Source: Eutrophomonas brisbanensis
GTDB lineage: Bacteria > Pseudomonadota > Gammaproteobacteria > Burkholderiales > Eutrophovitaceae
Assembly (NCBI GenBank): GCA_038141705.1
Contig: JAYQIQ010000004.1
Span: 62,001-126,000 of the forward strand
Direction: 5' to 3'
DNA length: 64,000 nt
Positions 48,487-57,584 of the stretch are shown one piece after another (the stretch's first letter is position 1; every line of letters begins with the position of its first letter). The position numbers were made by a program, and so were the translations under genes. The notes under the pieces are model-generated. The model was not told the origin of the DNA, searched no databases, and saw only the letters and a program-made list of their open reading frames with translations.

Positions 48487-50096
48487 TAGGACTCCACCGA
48501 TCTACCCTTGAGCGCAAATAAGCCCTGGGGACGCTTCTGGATAACCGCGATGATAAATACGAGAATGATTATTTTTGTGAGCACCGCACCGATATGAGGT
48601 TCAATAATTTTCGAGAACACACCTAGACCGAGCGCTGCATAGACAGACCCCGCTAACTGACCTACCCCACCTAAAACAACGACCATAAATGAGTCGATGA
48701 TATAAGACTGCCCGAGGTCTGGCCCGACATTCCCGATTTGCGACAGCGCAACACCAGCCAAGCCAGCAATCCCAGAACCAAGTCCAAATGCGAGCAAATC
48801 GATTCGCCCAGTCGGTACTCCAACGCATGAAGCCATACCACGGTTCTGCGTTACGGCACGGATAAACAATCCCAGCCGAGTCTTGGACAATACCAACCAT
48901 ATCGATACCAGTACTAGTAGAGCAAAAACAATTATCGCAATACGGTTATAAGGCAGGACTACGCTCATCACGTCAATACCACCTGATAACCAAGTTGGAT
49001 TCGAGACCTCGACGTTTTGAGCTCCGAATACTTGACGGACGAGTTGAATTAAAAACAGACTAATACCCCAGGTTGCAAGCAACGTCTCCAACGGACGACC
49101 ATACAACCAACGGATAACGGTTCTTTCAAGGAACATTCCCACAAGTGCCGCGCATAGAAAAGCTATCGGAATAGCAGCCAAAACATAAAGATCAAACCAT
49201 TGTGGAAAAAATCGCGTGAACAGGGTCTGCGTCATATAGGTTGCGTATGCCCCGATCATTAGCATTTCGCCATGAGCAAGATTAATCACACCCAAAAGCC
49301 CATATGTAATTGCAAGACCTAGAGCTACGAGTAATAAAACACTTCCCAACGAGAGGCCGCTGAATAATCGCCCAAAATAATCTATTAGTGTCAATCGCTG
49401 ATCAATCGACGCGATTGAAGCTTTCAAAACCTGCAAGAGCTCAACGTTAGCAGCTACATCGGCCTTTTTGATTGCCTCATATTTCGCTGACAGCAACTCT
49501 CTAACCCGACGCTCGTTGCTATCACCCAAGTGCGCAACAGCTGCTAGCTGCTTATCAGTTTCATTCGACTCTAAATCGATAAGCGCTATCGATAGCTCCA
49601 AACTATTTTTGATTTTTTCGTCACCTTCTTTTGCCAAAGCCCTCTCGATTGCTGGCCTCATAGCAGCGGTCGGAGATGCTTCGAGAGCCAACGCCGATGT
49701 GAGTCTCGTGTCCCGGTCATCTGAAAATAAACTGAGAGACCCAATTGCAGTTTCCAACTGGCTCCTCAGAACGTTATTTATTACGACGGTGTCATAGAAA
49801 TCTGGCTCGGGGTCCAAGAGCTCAAGAGTCACAGCATCTGCTACGCCATCTTCTACTTCAACAACAATCAATTCATCTTCGGTGAAATAGATTTCACCAT
49901 TCTGCAAACCCTTCAGTATGCGAACTGACTCTGCGTCCCCGACCTCAGTAATTTTTTCGATAGCTCGAGAACGATCCATGATCTCCTCAGAAGCTAGCCC
50001 CCTTAAATCTTCTTGCTCCAGCGCGAACGATTGAGTTGCAATCAGCATTGGCGCCAATAAAGCCGAAGCTATTATTCTTGTTATCGCCTTCAACAT
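48486..50096 (-). CDS. urtB: urea ABC transporter permease UrtB
   Basis: 536 residues, LivH-type permease with a long N-terminal periplasmic extension of about 230 residues (signal peptide ending SFALEQEDL, then HEAT-like helices), which is typical for UrtB. The permease half has GLLGVINLAHGEMLMIGAYA, TRLGLFIRAVTQNRGMASCV and MVVVLGGVGQLAGSVYAALG. Intact. Confidence 0.95.
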   Translation of the reverse strand: MLKAITRIIASALLAPMLIATQSFALEQEDLRGLASEEIMDRSRAIEKITEVGDAESVRILKGLQNGEIYFTEDELIVVEVEDGVADAVTLELLDPEPDFYDTVVINNVLRSQLETAIGSLSLFSDDRDTRLTSALALEASPTAAMRPAIERALAKEGDEKIKNSLELSIALIDLESNETDKQLAAVAHLGDSNERRVRELLSAKYEAIKKADVAANVELLQVLKASIASIDQRLTLIDYFGRLFSGLSLGSVLLLVALGLAITYGLLGVINLAHGEMLMIGAYATYMTQTLFTRFFPQWFDLYVLAAIPIAFLCAALVGMFLERTVIRWLYGRPLETLLATWGISLFLIQLVRQVFGAQNVEVSNPTWLSGGIDVMSVVLPYNRIAIIVFALLVLVSIWLVLSKTRLGLFIRAVTQNRGMASCVGVPTGRIDLLAFGLGSGIAGLAGVALSQIGNVGPDLGQSYIIDSFMVVVLGGVGQLAGSVYAALGLGVFSKIIEPHIGAVLTKIIILVFIIAVIQKRPQGLFALKGRSVES

Positions 50097-50117
50097 ATTT
50101 GGTATCAGCTTAATGTT

Positions 50118-50194
50118 AGAAAGTCTGCGAGTAACGTTTTTTCCACGCAGACTTTCTGATTTCTATTCAATGAATGGGGAACCGGAGTCCCCCA
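50118..50194 (-). terminator. two hairpins between urtA and urtB
   Basis: On the transcribed (minus) strand, first GGGGGAC-TCCG-GTTCCCC (50193-50176), then a perfect 12-bp stem AGAAAGTCTGCG with a 16-nt loop and CGCAGACTTTCT (50157-50118). Neither has a proper U-run, so partial termination or mRNA stabilisation is more likely than full termination. Such elements commonly let a binding-protein gene be expressed more than the permease genes behind it. Confidence 0.65.
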
Positions 50195-50209
50195 TCCCGT
50201 ATTACCTGA

Positions 50210-51460
50210 TTACAGATTCTGCTTACCTTCGTTTCCCTTGATGAATGGACTCCAAGGCTGAGCACGAACTGGCTCCTTGGTTTTCCAAACAACTTGGAAC
50301 TGGCCATTTGGAAGAATTTCTCCAATCATTACCGGCTTGTGTAGGTGATGGTTTGTCTTATCCATAGTCAATGTAAAGCCTGATGGTGACTTGAAAGTCT
50401 GACCGCCCATCGCATCGCGCACCTTGTCTACATCAGTGGTTCCAGCTTGCTTGACAGCTTGTGCCCACATATGGATTCCAACGTAAGTAGCCTCCATTGG
50501 ATCATTGGTTACTACCGTATCTAAGTTTGGAAGACCGTTCTTCTTAGCCCAAGCTTTGTACATCTTTGTGAATGACTTGTTTTGCTTTCCTTTTACAGAC
50601 ATGAAGTAGTTCCATGCTGCAAGATGGCCCACGAGCGGCTTTGCATCTATACCTCGTAGCTCTTCCTCACCAACTGAAAATGCTACAACCGGTACATCGG
50701 TTGCCTTTAATCCAGCGTTTCCTAACTCTTTGTAGAAAGGAACGTTAGAGTCACCGTTGATCGTAGAGACCACAGCAGTCTTACCACCCGCAGAGAATTT
50801 CTTAATGTTTGCTACGATTGTTTGATAATCGCTATGCCCAAATGGGGTGTAGACCTCTTCAATATCAGACTCTTTTACACCTTTTGACTTAAGAAAAGCT
50901 CGAAGAATCTTATTGGTCGTTCTTGGGTAAACATAGTCAGTGCCAAGCAAGAACCAACGCTTAGCCGAGCCACCCTCTTCACTCATCAGGTACTCAACAG
51001 CAGGAATAGCTTGCTGGTTAGGTGCTGCACCCGTATAGAAAACATTCTGAGATAACTCTTCGCCCTCATACTGAACAGGATAGAAAAGTAAGCTATTAAG
51101 CTCCTCAAATACAGGCAACACTGACTTTCTAGAAACAGAAGTCCAGCAACCAAACACCACGTCGACTTCATCTTTGGTAATCAACTGTCGCGCTTTTTCT
51201 GCGAATAACGGCCAGTTAGATGCTGGATCCACCACAACAGGCTCAAGCTGCTTACCCAACAAGCCGCCATTAGCGTTAATTTCTTCAATGGTCATGAGGG
51301 CAGTATTCTTGAGAGCAGTCTCAGAAATAGCCATCGTTCCCGATAGTGAATGGAGAATGCCGACCTTAATCGTATCAGCAGCCTTAGCAGTCACTGCGAC
51401 TGCTGCGCCAAGACCAAAGGTTAGCCCTACAAGCGATTTGATAAATTGCTTACGGTTCAT
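50210..51460 (-). CDS. urtA: urea ABC transporter substrate-binding protein UrtA
   Basis: 416 residues, the periplasmic urea receptor. A signal peptide (MNRKQFIKSLVGLTFGLGAA, cleaved near AKAAD) is followed by IKVGILHSLSGTMAISETAL, VFGCWTSVSRKSVLPVFEE, NSLLFYPVQYEGEELSQNVF and GTDYVYPRTTNKI, all conserved in UrtA and distinct from amino-acid receptors. The C-terminus ends PWSPFIKGNEGKQNL. First gene of the operon; codon usage looks better than that of its neighbours, consistent with high expression. Confidence 0.97.
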   Translation of the reverse strand: MNRKQFIKSLVGLTFGLGAAVAVTAKAADTIKVGILHSLSGTMAISETALKNTALMTIEEINANGGLLGKQLEPVVVDPASNWPLFAEKARQLITKDEVDVVFGCWTSVSRKSVLPVFEELNSLLFYPVQYEGEELSQNVFYTGAAPNQQAIPAVEYLMSEEGGSAKRWFLLGTDYVYPRTTNKILRAFLKSKGVKESDIEEVYTPFGHSDYQTIVANIKKFSAGGKTAVVSTINGDSNVPFYKELGNAGLKATDVPVVAFSVGEEELRGIDAKPLVGHLAAWNYFMSVKGKQNKSFTKMYKAWAKKNGLPNLDTVVTNDPMEATYVGIHMWAQAVKQAGTTDVDKVRDAMGGQTFKSPSGFTLTMDKTNHHLHKPVMIGEILPNGQFQVVWKTKEPVRAQPWSPFIKGNEGKQNL

Positions 51461-51553
51461 CGTTTTTTCCTTAATGGTGTTAATGAAAACTTTCTACTGG
51501 CCGTTGGTATTGATAAAAATTAATCCTTACCTACGGCTTTCAATGGATATATA

Positions 51554-51569
51554 AGCAAACACCGTGCCA
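51554..51569 (-). promoter_or_regulatory. sigma-54 promoter of the urt-ure operon
   Basis: The minus strand reads TTGGCACGGTGTTTGCTTAT across 51570-51551. It matches the sigma-54 consensus TGGCACG-N4-TTGCW perfectly, with GG and GC 12 bases apart (-24/-12). Transcription should start at about 51540-51545, leaving an 80-nt leader before urtA at 51460. This places the operon under nitrogen-limitation control if NtrC is the activator. Confidence 0.85.
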
Positions 51570-51676
51570 ACTTTTTAAAAATAAATAAATTAATCAATAA
51601 ATTCATATATTTAAAAAATATAATATTTTTTAAAAAAGAATTTTTACAAAAATAAAAATATCTTTAACTCGTCTTC

Positions 51677-51737
51677 AGCACCAAAAAGGCACAAAAATCG
51701 AATACCTAAATTGAGCGGTTTGCACCAATTTGGGGCG
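51677..51737 (-). promoter_or_regulatory. two NtrC-like enhancer sites upstream of the sigma-54 promoter
   Basis: TGCACCA-ATT-TGGGGCG at 51721-51737 and AGCACCA-AAA-AGGCACA at 51677-51693 resemble the NtrC dyad TGCACCA-N3-TGGTGCA; the left arms match 7/7 and 6/7, the right arms less well. They lie about 140 and 185 bp upstream of the predicted start, a normal enhancer distance. The stretch 51571-51660 between enhancer and promoter is extremely A+T-rich and could bend or bind IHF. Matches are by eye. Confidence 0.55.
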
Positions 51738-51763
51738 CCCGCTGATGGTGGATTTCAAAATCG

Positions 51764-51798
51764 TTGGAAAATAAAAAATACTGTATATAATTACAGTT
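51764..51798 (+). promoter_or_regulatory. lexA promoter with SOS box
   Basis: TTGGAA (51764-51769) and TATAAT (51786-51791) are 16 bp apart. The -10 lies inside a near-perfect SOS box, TACTGTATATAATTACAGTT (51779-51798), which has CTG-N10-CAG and matches the E. coli-type consensus TACTGTATATATATACAGTA at 17 of 20 positions. LexA bound here would block the polymerase. It controls lexA itself and, by read-through, imuA-imuB-dnaE2. Confidence 0.92.
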
Positions 51799-51820
51799 AA
51801 TAGATTTTTGAGAAAAAACC

Positions 51821-52423
51821 GTGAAATCACTAACCCACAGACAATCTGAAATACTCAAACTCATCCAAGAGTTCATTCAATCCACTGGCTTCCCGCCAAC
51901 ACGATCAGATATTGCTCGTGTGTTCCAGTTCAAATCCCCTAATGCCGCGGAAGAACATCTACGAGCATTGGAAAAAAAAGGGCATATAAAAATAAGCAGA
52001 GGAACATCAAGAGGAATACAGCTAACGAAAGATATCGGCCTACCAATTATCGGAAAAGTAGCTGCGGGGCACCCCATTCTTTCAGAGGAACACATTCAAA
52101 GCAGAGTGCAAGTCGAACAGTCGCTATTTAAACCACAAGCCGATTACCTTCTAAAGGTACGAGGTAACAGTATGCGCAATATCGGTATTCAAGATGGGGA
52201 CCTGTTAGCCGTGCACACAACTATGGAAGCACGCTCGGGGCAAGTAGTGGTTGCCAGAATTAATAATGAAGTAACTGTTAAGCGATTCAGAAAGAAAAGT
52301 AAAGAAATTTGGTTAGAACCAGAGAACGAAGAATTTAAACCCATTCTGGTCGACCCAGAGCGAGATCAATTGCTAATCGAAGGACTTGCAGTAGGAATTA
52401 TTAGAAACGGAAAAATAAACTAA
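51821..52423 (+). CDS. lexA: SOS repressor LexA
   Basis: 200 residues, GTG start. The winged-helix domain (residues 1-70: QSEILKLIQEFIQSTGFPPT, RSDIARVFQFKSPNAAEEHL) precedes the protease domain. The cleavage site is Ala82-Gly83 in VAAGHP, catalytic Ser117 in VRGNSMRN and Lys154 in EVTVKRFRK. All residues for self-cleavage are present. It heads the mutagenesis cassette; nine bases separate it from imuA. Confidence 0.97.
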   Translation: MKSLTHRQSEILKLIQEFIQSTGFPPTRSDIARVFQFKSPNAAEEHLRALEKKGHIKISRGTSRGIQLTKDIGLPIIGKVAAGHPILSEEHIQSRVQVEQSLFKPQADYLLKVRGNSMRNIGIQDGDLLAVHTTMEARSGQVVVARINNEVTVKRFRKKSKEIWLEPENEEFKPILVDPERDQLLIEGLAVGIIRNGKIN

Positions 52424-52431
52424 GCAAAGCC

Positions 52432-53070
52432 ATGGCAACAGCGTTACAAGATATACATCACTCTCCTTATATATGGCGCGGCAAGGAAAGATCTCGTCGA
52501 AATACCCATTTCATTACATCTGGAATCAATAGCATTGACCAAGCTATTGGAGGATGGCCACTAGGCGCGCTAATTGAATTCGCATCAAAACAAGTAGGAA
52601 TTGGTGAGTTTTCCTTATTAACACCCGTATTAAAAAAGCTATCCCAGCAAGATAAATGGATCGCCCTCATCTGCCCACCATATATTCCCTATGCCCCAGC
52701 ACTATCCACAAAGGGCATCGACATAAAAAAAATTCTAGTAATTGCGACCTCAAACACCTCGGATACAGCTTGGGCAATGGATCAGGCTATCAGCTCAAAA
52801 TCCTGTAGCGCAGTCGTTGGTTGGTTTTCGTTTGTAACCGAAAAAATTTTAAGGCGATTACAACTCGCGATCGATACCCAAGAGACACTTGGAGCTTATT
52901 TTATCAACACGGAGTCAGCCCCACGAAACGTCCCTACCCCTTGGAGAATCACCGTTGACGGCAAATGCGATCAAACAATAATCAATATCACGAAGCGTAG
53001 AGGAGGAATGCCCGTATCTGCGCTAGCTACAACCCACCCCGTCAGTCAAGAATGTTGTGGCTCTGTCTAA
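52432..53070 (+). CDS. imuA: translesion synthesis accessory protein ImuA
   Basis: 212 residues, related to RecA/SulA in fold but without a usable Walker A. Segments HFITSGINSIDQAIGGWPLG and GEFSLLTPVLKKLSQ near the N-terminus, and WRITVDGKCDQTIINITKRR at the end, match ImuA (also called SulA2-like). It works with ImuB and DnaE2 in error-prone bypass of damage. The following imuB starts 19 bp inside its 3' end. Confidence 0.9.
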   Translation: MATALQDIHHSPYIWRGKERSRRNTHFITSGINSIDQAIGGWPLGALIEFASKQVGIGEFSLLTPVLKKLSQQDKWIALICPPYIPYAPALSTKGIDIKKILVIATSNTSDTAWAMDQAISSKSCSAVVGWFSFVTEKILRRLQLAIDTQETLGAYFINTESAPRNVPTPWRITVDGKCDQTIINITKRRGGMPVSALATTHPVSQECCGSV

Positions 53071-54483
53071 ATTTCCCAAAAATTGCAATCGAGGCGCTAA
53101 TCCCTAAATGGGAGGATGTAAACCCCACAGCAATAATAGACTCCGGACAGCCACCTCAGGTTATTGACTTCAACAATCAGGCCCAAAAAATAGGCATCCA
53201 GAAATATATGAGCCTATCTTCTGCCTTTGCAATCTCATCAGAGCTACAAGTTTTCCCAAGATCAATTCATAAGGAAATAAAACACTTAGAAGACATTGCA
53301 ACTTGGGCATTACAGTACTCATCACATACGAGCATACAGCCGCCGGATTGTGTACTCATAGAAATTGGATCCAGCATAAAGCTATTCGGTGGCCTGGAAT
53401 CATTAACTCTAAAAATTACTAAATCCTATTAATGCGCTAGGCCATACCACCATCATGTCTTCCGCCCCTACCCCATTGGGAGCGGCTTGGTTAGCTAGAA
53501 GCGGATTTAATGTTCACTTACAAAGTAGAGAAGAACTCGAAAACTGCATCTATCGACTACCCGTTAGCCTGATAGGAAATGCACAACAAGTTAATAGCAT
53601 ACGTTCATTTGGTATCCGAACGATCGGAGAAATTGCCCAACTGCCCAGAAAAGAAGTTACCCAAAGATTAGGGGCAGATTTGTTAGACAAAATAGATAGG
53701 GCAATCGGCATCACTCCAGACCCCCAACCGCTAACACCAATCCCTGAGCACTTCAAAAAAAAACTAGAACTGACCGTTCCCACTGAAGACTTATCTTCGA
53801 TTCTATTTGGCATCAGAAGAATGGTGATACAGCTAGAAAGTTTCTTAAGTCTAAGAAACACGGGTACCACACACTTCGCTATTCATTTAAAAGATGAGTC
53901 TCTAAAAACTCATGACATTCGATTTAAATTATCTAGGCCATCAAGAAATAGTAAACATTTAATAGATCTCATTCGAGAACGCCTCAATCAAGAGACTCTC
54001 CCCTCAAGAACAGAATCCATAACACTAGAATGCCTAAACGAATCCCCTCTTACCGCACAAAATTTTTCCCTTCTTCCTGATCAAAACCAAACAACCGAAA
54101 ATGGTATCCAGTTAATTGAAAAATTAAGAGCACGATTAGGACATGACAATGTATTTGGGATCTCTTCCATTCCCGATGGGAGACCAGAAAAAGCCTGGGC
54201 TAAAAATATCCCCGGGAAACAGAGTAAGGAAAGCCCTTCATACCTACGCCCCACTTGGCTATTACCAAAACCCGAAAAACTATATACAAAAGACAATAAC
54301 CCGCTATTGGACGGCCCTCTAATAATCATTGATGGCCCAGAACGCATAGAGACTGGATGGTGGGATGAGCAAGATACAAGACGAGACTATTTTGTCGCTC
54401 GCACTACAGATCATGCTCTTATTTGGATTTTTCGAGAACTACCAGAAGGCACAAACTGGTTTTTACATGGCATTTTCTCTTAA
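53052..54483 (+). CDS. imuB: Y-family polymerase-like protein ImuB (one frameshift)
   Basis: About 476 residues, a Y-family polymerase homologue that lacks the catalytic acids and acts as an adaptor to the beta clamp. The first frame reads MLWLCLNFPKIAIEAL and continues to GGLESLTLKITKS; after one surplus T at about 53428 the second frame gives SINALGHTTIM (53430 onward), SSAPTPLGAAWLARSG and IRSFGIRTIGEIAQLPRKEV. In place of the DxD triad it has LCLNFP, as expected for ImuB. Its stop precedes dnaE2 by 15 bp. Confidence 0.92.
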
Positions 54484-54498
54484 CGTTAGAAGCAGACG

Positions 54499-57400
54499 AT
54501 GCCAAATTACGCAGAACTTCACTGTATTAGTAACTTCACCTTCCTAAAAGGCGCTTCTCATCCAGAGGAACTAGTACTACAAGCAAAAAAACTAGGTTAC
54601 TCAGCAATAGCAATCACCGATGAGTGTTCCGTTGCAGGGATTGTTCGGGCGCATAGCGTTGCCAAAGAGCAAGGAATCAAACTCATCATAGGAACCGAGG
54701 TTCTTATTGAAAACAGTATTCAACTAGTTTTATTAGCGAAGAATCGCTTGGGCTATGGACAGATATGCGAACTCATTACTAAGGGAAGAAGGTCTGCTCC
54801 GAAAGGTGAGTACCGCATTACAAAAGAAAACATCACAACAAATTTATCTGAAACGATAGGCATATGGATACCCGATACCTCTCTTTCCATAAGTCAGCAA
54901 ATTGATACTGCGATTTTTCTAAAGCAATGCTTTGCAAACGCGATATGGATTGGGATAGAGCGGATAGCAAGCAACCATGAAGCTCGTCGACTACGACAAC
55001 TATCAGCTATATCCCGGGAGGTCTCTATCCCATGCGTTGCAACTGGTGGCGTGTACATGCACTCTCGAGACAGGAGATTACTGCAAGATACATTAACCGC
55101 TATTCGTCTTCGAACAACGCTTAAGCAAGCTGGCCACTCACTAACCCCGAATGGCGAACGCCATCTACGCCCTATCACAACACTAAAGAAAATTTACTCA
55201 AATACCCTCTTACAAGAGACTATCAATATAGCCAATCAATGTAATTTCTCGCTAGATACTCTGAAATATGTGTACCCAAAAGAAATCACACCAGACAACA
55301 TCACTCCAACTCGGTATTTGAAAAAATTAACTGAAAAAGGACTCCGTAGGCGATTTCCCAATGGCGTCCCAGAAAAGGTCCTCATCTTAGTTAAACGAGA
55401 ACTGCAATTGATAAAGGAATTAGGATACGAGCCCTATTTCTTAACTGTATTCGATATTACCGACTTTGCACGAAAGCAATCTATTCTATTTCAAGGAAGA
55501 GGGAGTGCTGCGAATTCTGCAGTGTGTTATGCACTGGGAATTACCGAAGTCGATCCAAGCCGGATGGAAATGTTATTTGAACGATTTATCTCTAAAGAGA
55601 GAAATGAGCCACCGGATATTGATGTTGACTTTGAAAATGGGAGAAGAGAAGAAGTCATTCAATACATCTACAACAAATATGGTCGCCATCGCGCCGCCTT
55701 AGCCGCAACGGTAGTGACCTATCGACCAAAAAGTGCGTTTCGCGATGTGGGTAAAGCTCTCGGGTTAAATTTAGAACAAGTCAATCGGATCACCAAAAAC
55801 TTTGCGTGGTGGGATAAGAACTCCACCAGAGAGAACAGACTGCAAGATGCTGGATTCAACACAAAGACCAGCGTAATTAAAAGACTTATTCAACTGACAG
55901 AAGATCTTGCGGGATTTCCCCGACACTTATCTCAACATGTTGGTGGATTTGTAATCTCACAAGGCCCGCTATCGCAATTAGTGGCAACAGAAAATGCGGC
56001 CATGGCCAACCGAACAATCATCCAATGGGATAAAGATGATCTTGATACTTTAGGCTTATTAAAAGTCGATATCCTGGCACTTGGAATGCTCTCAGCGATA
56101 AAACGAGCCCTTCAACTCGTTAGCGATCGATATCAGAAACCCTTCTCTATATCTGATATTCCGCCAGAAGATCCTAAGGTATATCAGATGATCTCAAAAG
56201 CCGACACGATCGGAGTGTTTCAGATTGAATCAAGAGCACAAATGTCTATGCTTCCAAGACTCAAGCCAAAATGCTTCTATGATCTCGTTATAGAAGTAGC
56301 TATCGTACGGCCTGGACCGATTCAGGGAGGAATGGTTCATCCATATCTGGAGAGAAGACAGAACAAAACTTTAGTCACCTACCCCTCTGACGAAGTTAAA
56401 CAAGTTCTAGAACGAACGCTCGGTGTGCCTATTTTTCAAGAGCAAGTCATGCAACTTGCGATCGTAGCCGCTGGATTTTCCCCGGGAGAAGCGGATCAAT
56501 TAAGAAGATCGATGGCTGCCTGGAAAAGAAGAGGTGGCTTACAAATATTCGAAGAAAAATTAATCACAGGGATGCGAGATCGCGGATATAACGAATCTTT
56601 TGCAAAACAAATTTTTCAACAGATATTAGGGTTTGGAGAATACGGCTTTCCAGAATCTCACTCAGCAAGTTTTGCACTGCTGGTATACGTCTCCTGCTGG
56701 CTTAAATATCATGAACCCGCTGCTTTTACTTGTGCGCTATTAAACAGCCAACCAATGGGATTTTATGCGCCTGCGCAGTTAATACAGGATGCACAACGAC
56801 ATCGGGTTCAAATATTGCCTGTGGATATATTTAAAAGTAGTGAAGAATGTACACTGGAAAATAATACGCCAGCTTTAAAACCCATGATTCGATTAGGGTT
56901 CAATCGAGTAAAAGGGCTATCTCAGAAGGCTATAACAAATATTATTGCGCACCGATCTAGTACAAAAGAGTTAGAACTTCTGATCAGAAAGACACAGCTT
57001 AGCCAGAAAGATATCAACGCATTATCAGATGCGAGAGCTTTTGAGAATATTCTTGGAAATCGACACCAAGCAAATTGGTGGGCAGCCGGCATAGGGCTTG
57101 CCCCAGCACCGATATTCGAAAGATCCATAACACCTTATGAACAGATACCCCTCCCCGTTCCTTCAAAAGGTGAAGATGTTATTGCTGACTACCGCAGTCT
57201 CGGCTTGACTCTCGGAGATCACCCACTACTTCTGATCCGAAAAAATCTAAATCAACGAAATTTACTCACAGCTAAACAACTAAAATTAGCCGCTAACGGC
57301 AGCCTAGTAAGAACAGCAGGAATCGTGACATGCAGACAAAGACCTGGCACTGCTAGTGGGGTTGTTTTTGTAACGCTTGAAGATGAAACTGGTTATAGCA

Positions 57401-57582
57401 ATATCGTTATTTGGAGAACAACAGCAGAGTCACAAAGGAAGACACTGATCAACTCTCAGCTACTTGGAGTATTTGGACATATTGAACGTGACGGAGAAGT
57501 AGTAAATCTAATTGCAAAAAAGCTGATAGATTACTCTTCATTATTTTCAAACCTAACAACACGATCAAGAGACTTCCATTAG
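54499..57582 (+). CDS. dnaE2: error-prone DNA polymerase DnaE2
   Basis: 1027 residues, C-family polymerase of the SOS mutasome. The PHP domain starts YAELHCISNFTFLKGASHPE; the palm has FQGRGSAANSAVCYALGITE and PPDIDVDFENGRREEVIQYI with the catalytic Asp residues. Later are LDTLGLLKVDILALGM, GVPIFQEQVMQLAIVAAGF and GFPESHSASFALLVYVSCWL. The OB domain is C-terminal. Length and motifs match DnaE2 rather than the replicative DnaE1. Intact. Confidence 0.97.
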   Translation: MPNYAELHCISNFTFLKGASHPEELVLQAKKLGYSAIAITDECSVAGIVRAHSVAKEQGIKLIIGTEVLIENSIQLVLLAKNRLGYGQICELITKGRRSAPKGEYRITKENITTNLSETIGIWIPDTSLSISQQIDTAIFLKQCFANAIWIGIERIASNHEARRLRQLSAISREVSIPCVATGGVYMHSRDRRLLQDTLTAIRLRTTLKQAGHSLTPNGERHLRPITTLKKIYSNTLLQETINIANQCNFSLDTLKYVYPKEITPDNITPTRYLKKLTEKGLRRRFPNGVPEKVLILVKRELQLIKELGYEPYFLTVFDITDFARKQSILFQGRGSAANSAVCYALGITEVDPSRMEMLFERFISKERNEPPDIDVDFENGRREEVIQYIYNKYGRHRAALAATVVTYRPKSAFRDVGKALGLNLEQVNRITKNFAWWDKNSTRENRLQDAGFNTKTSVIKRLIQLTEDLAGFPRHLSQHVGGFVISQGPLSQLVATENAAMANRTIIQWDKDDLDTLGLLKVDILALGMLSAIKRALQLVSDRYQKPFSISDIPPEDPKVYQMISKADTIGVFQIESRAQMSMLPRLKPKCFYDLVIEVAIVRPGPIQGGMVHPYLERRQNKTLVTYPSDEVKQVLERTLGVPIFQEQVMQLAIVAAGFSPGEADQLRRSMAAWKRRGGLQIFEEKLITGMRDRGYNESFAKQIFQQILGFGEYGFPESHSASFALLVYVSCWLKYHEPAAFTCALLNSQPMGFYAPAQLIQDAQRHRVQILPVDIFKSSEECTLENNTPALKPMIRLGFNRVKGLSQKAITNIIAHRSSTKELELLIRKTQLSQKDINALSDARAFENILGNRHQANWWAAGIGLAPAPIFERSITPYEQIPLPVPSKGEDVIADYRSLGLTLGDHPLLLIRKNLNQRNLLTAKQLKLAANGSLVRTAGIVTCRQRPGTASGVVFVTLEDETGYSNIVIWRTTAESQRKTLINSQLLGVFGHIERDGEVVNLIAKKLIDYSSLFSNLTTRSRDFH

Positions 57583-57584
57583 CC

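Noticed and set aside
51571..51665. Extreme A+T-rich block considered as a replication origin or insertion scar
   Set aside because: No DnaA boxes or repeats seen, and it sits exactly between a sigma-54 promoter and NtrC-like sites, where an A+T-rich spacer is normal.
53550..53870. Minus-strand frame of 106 codons inside imuB
   Set aside because: Antisense to a well-conserved gene, no recognisable domain.
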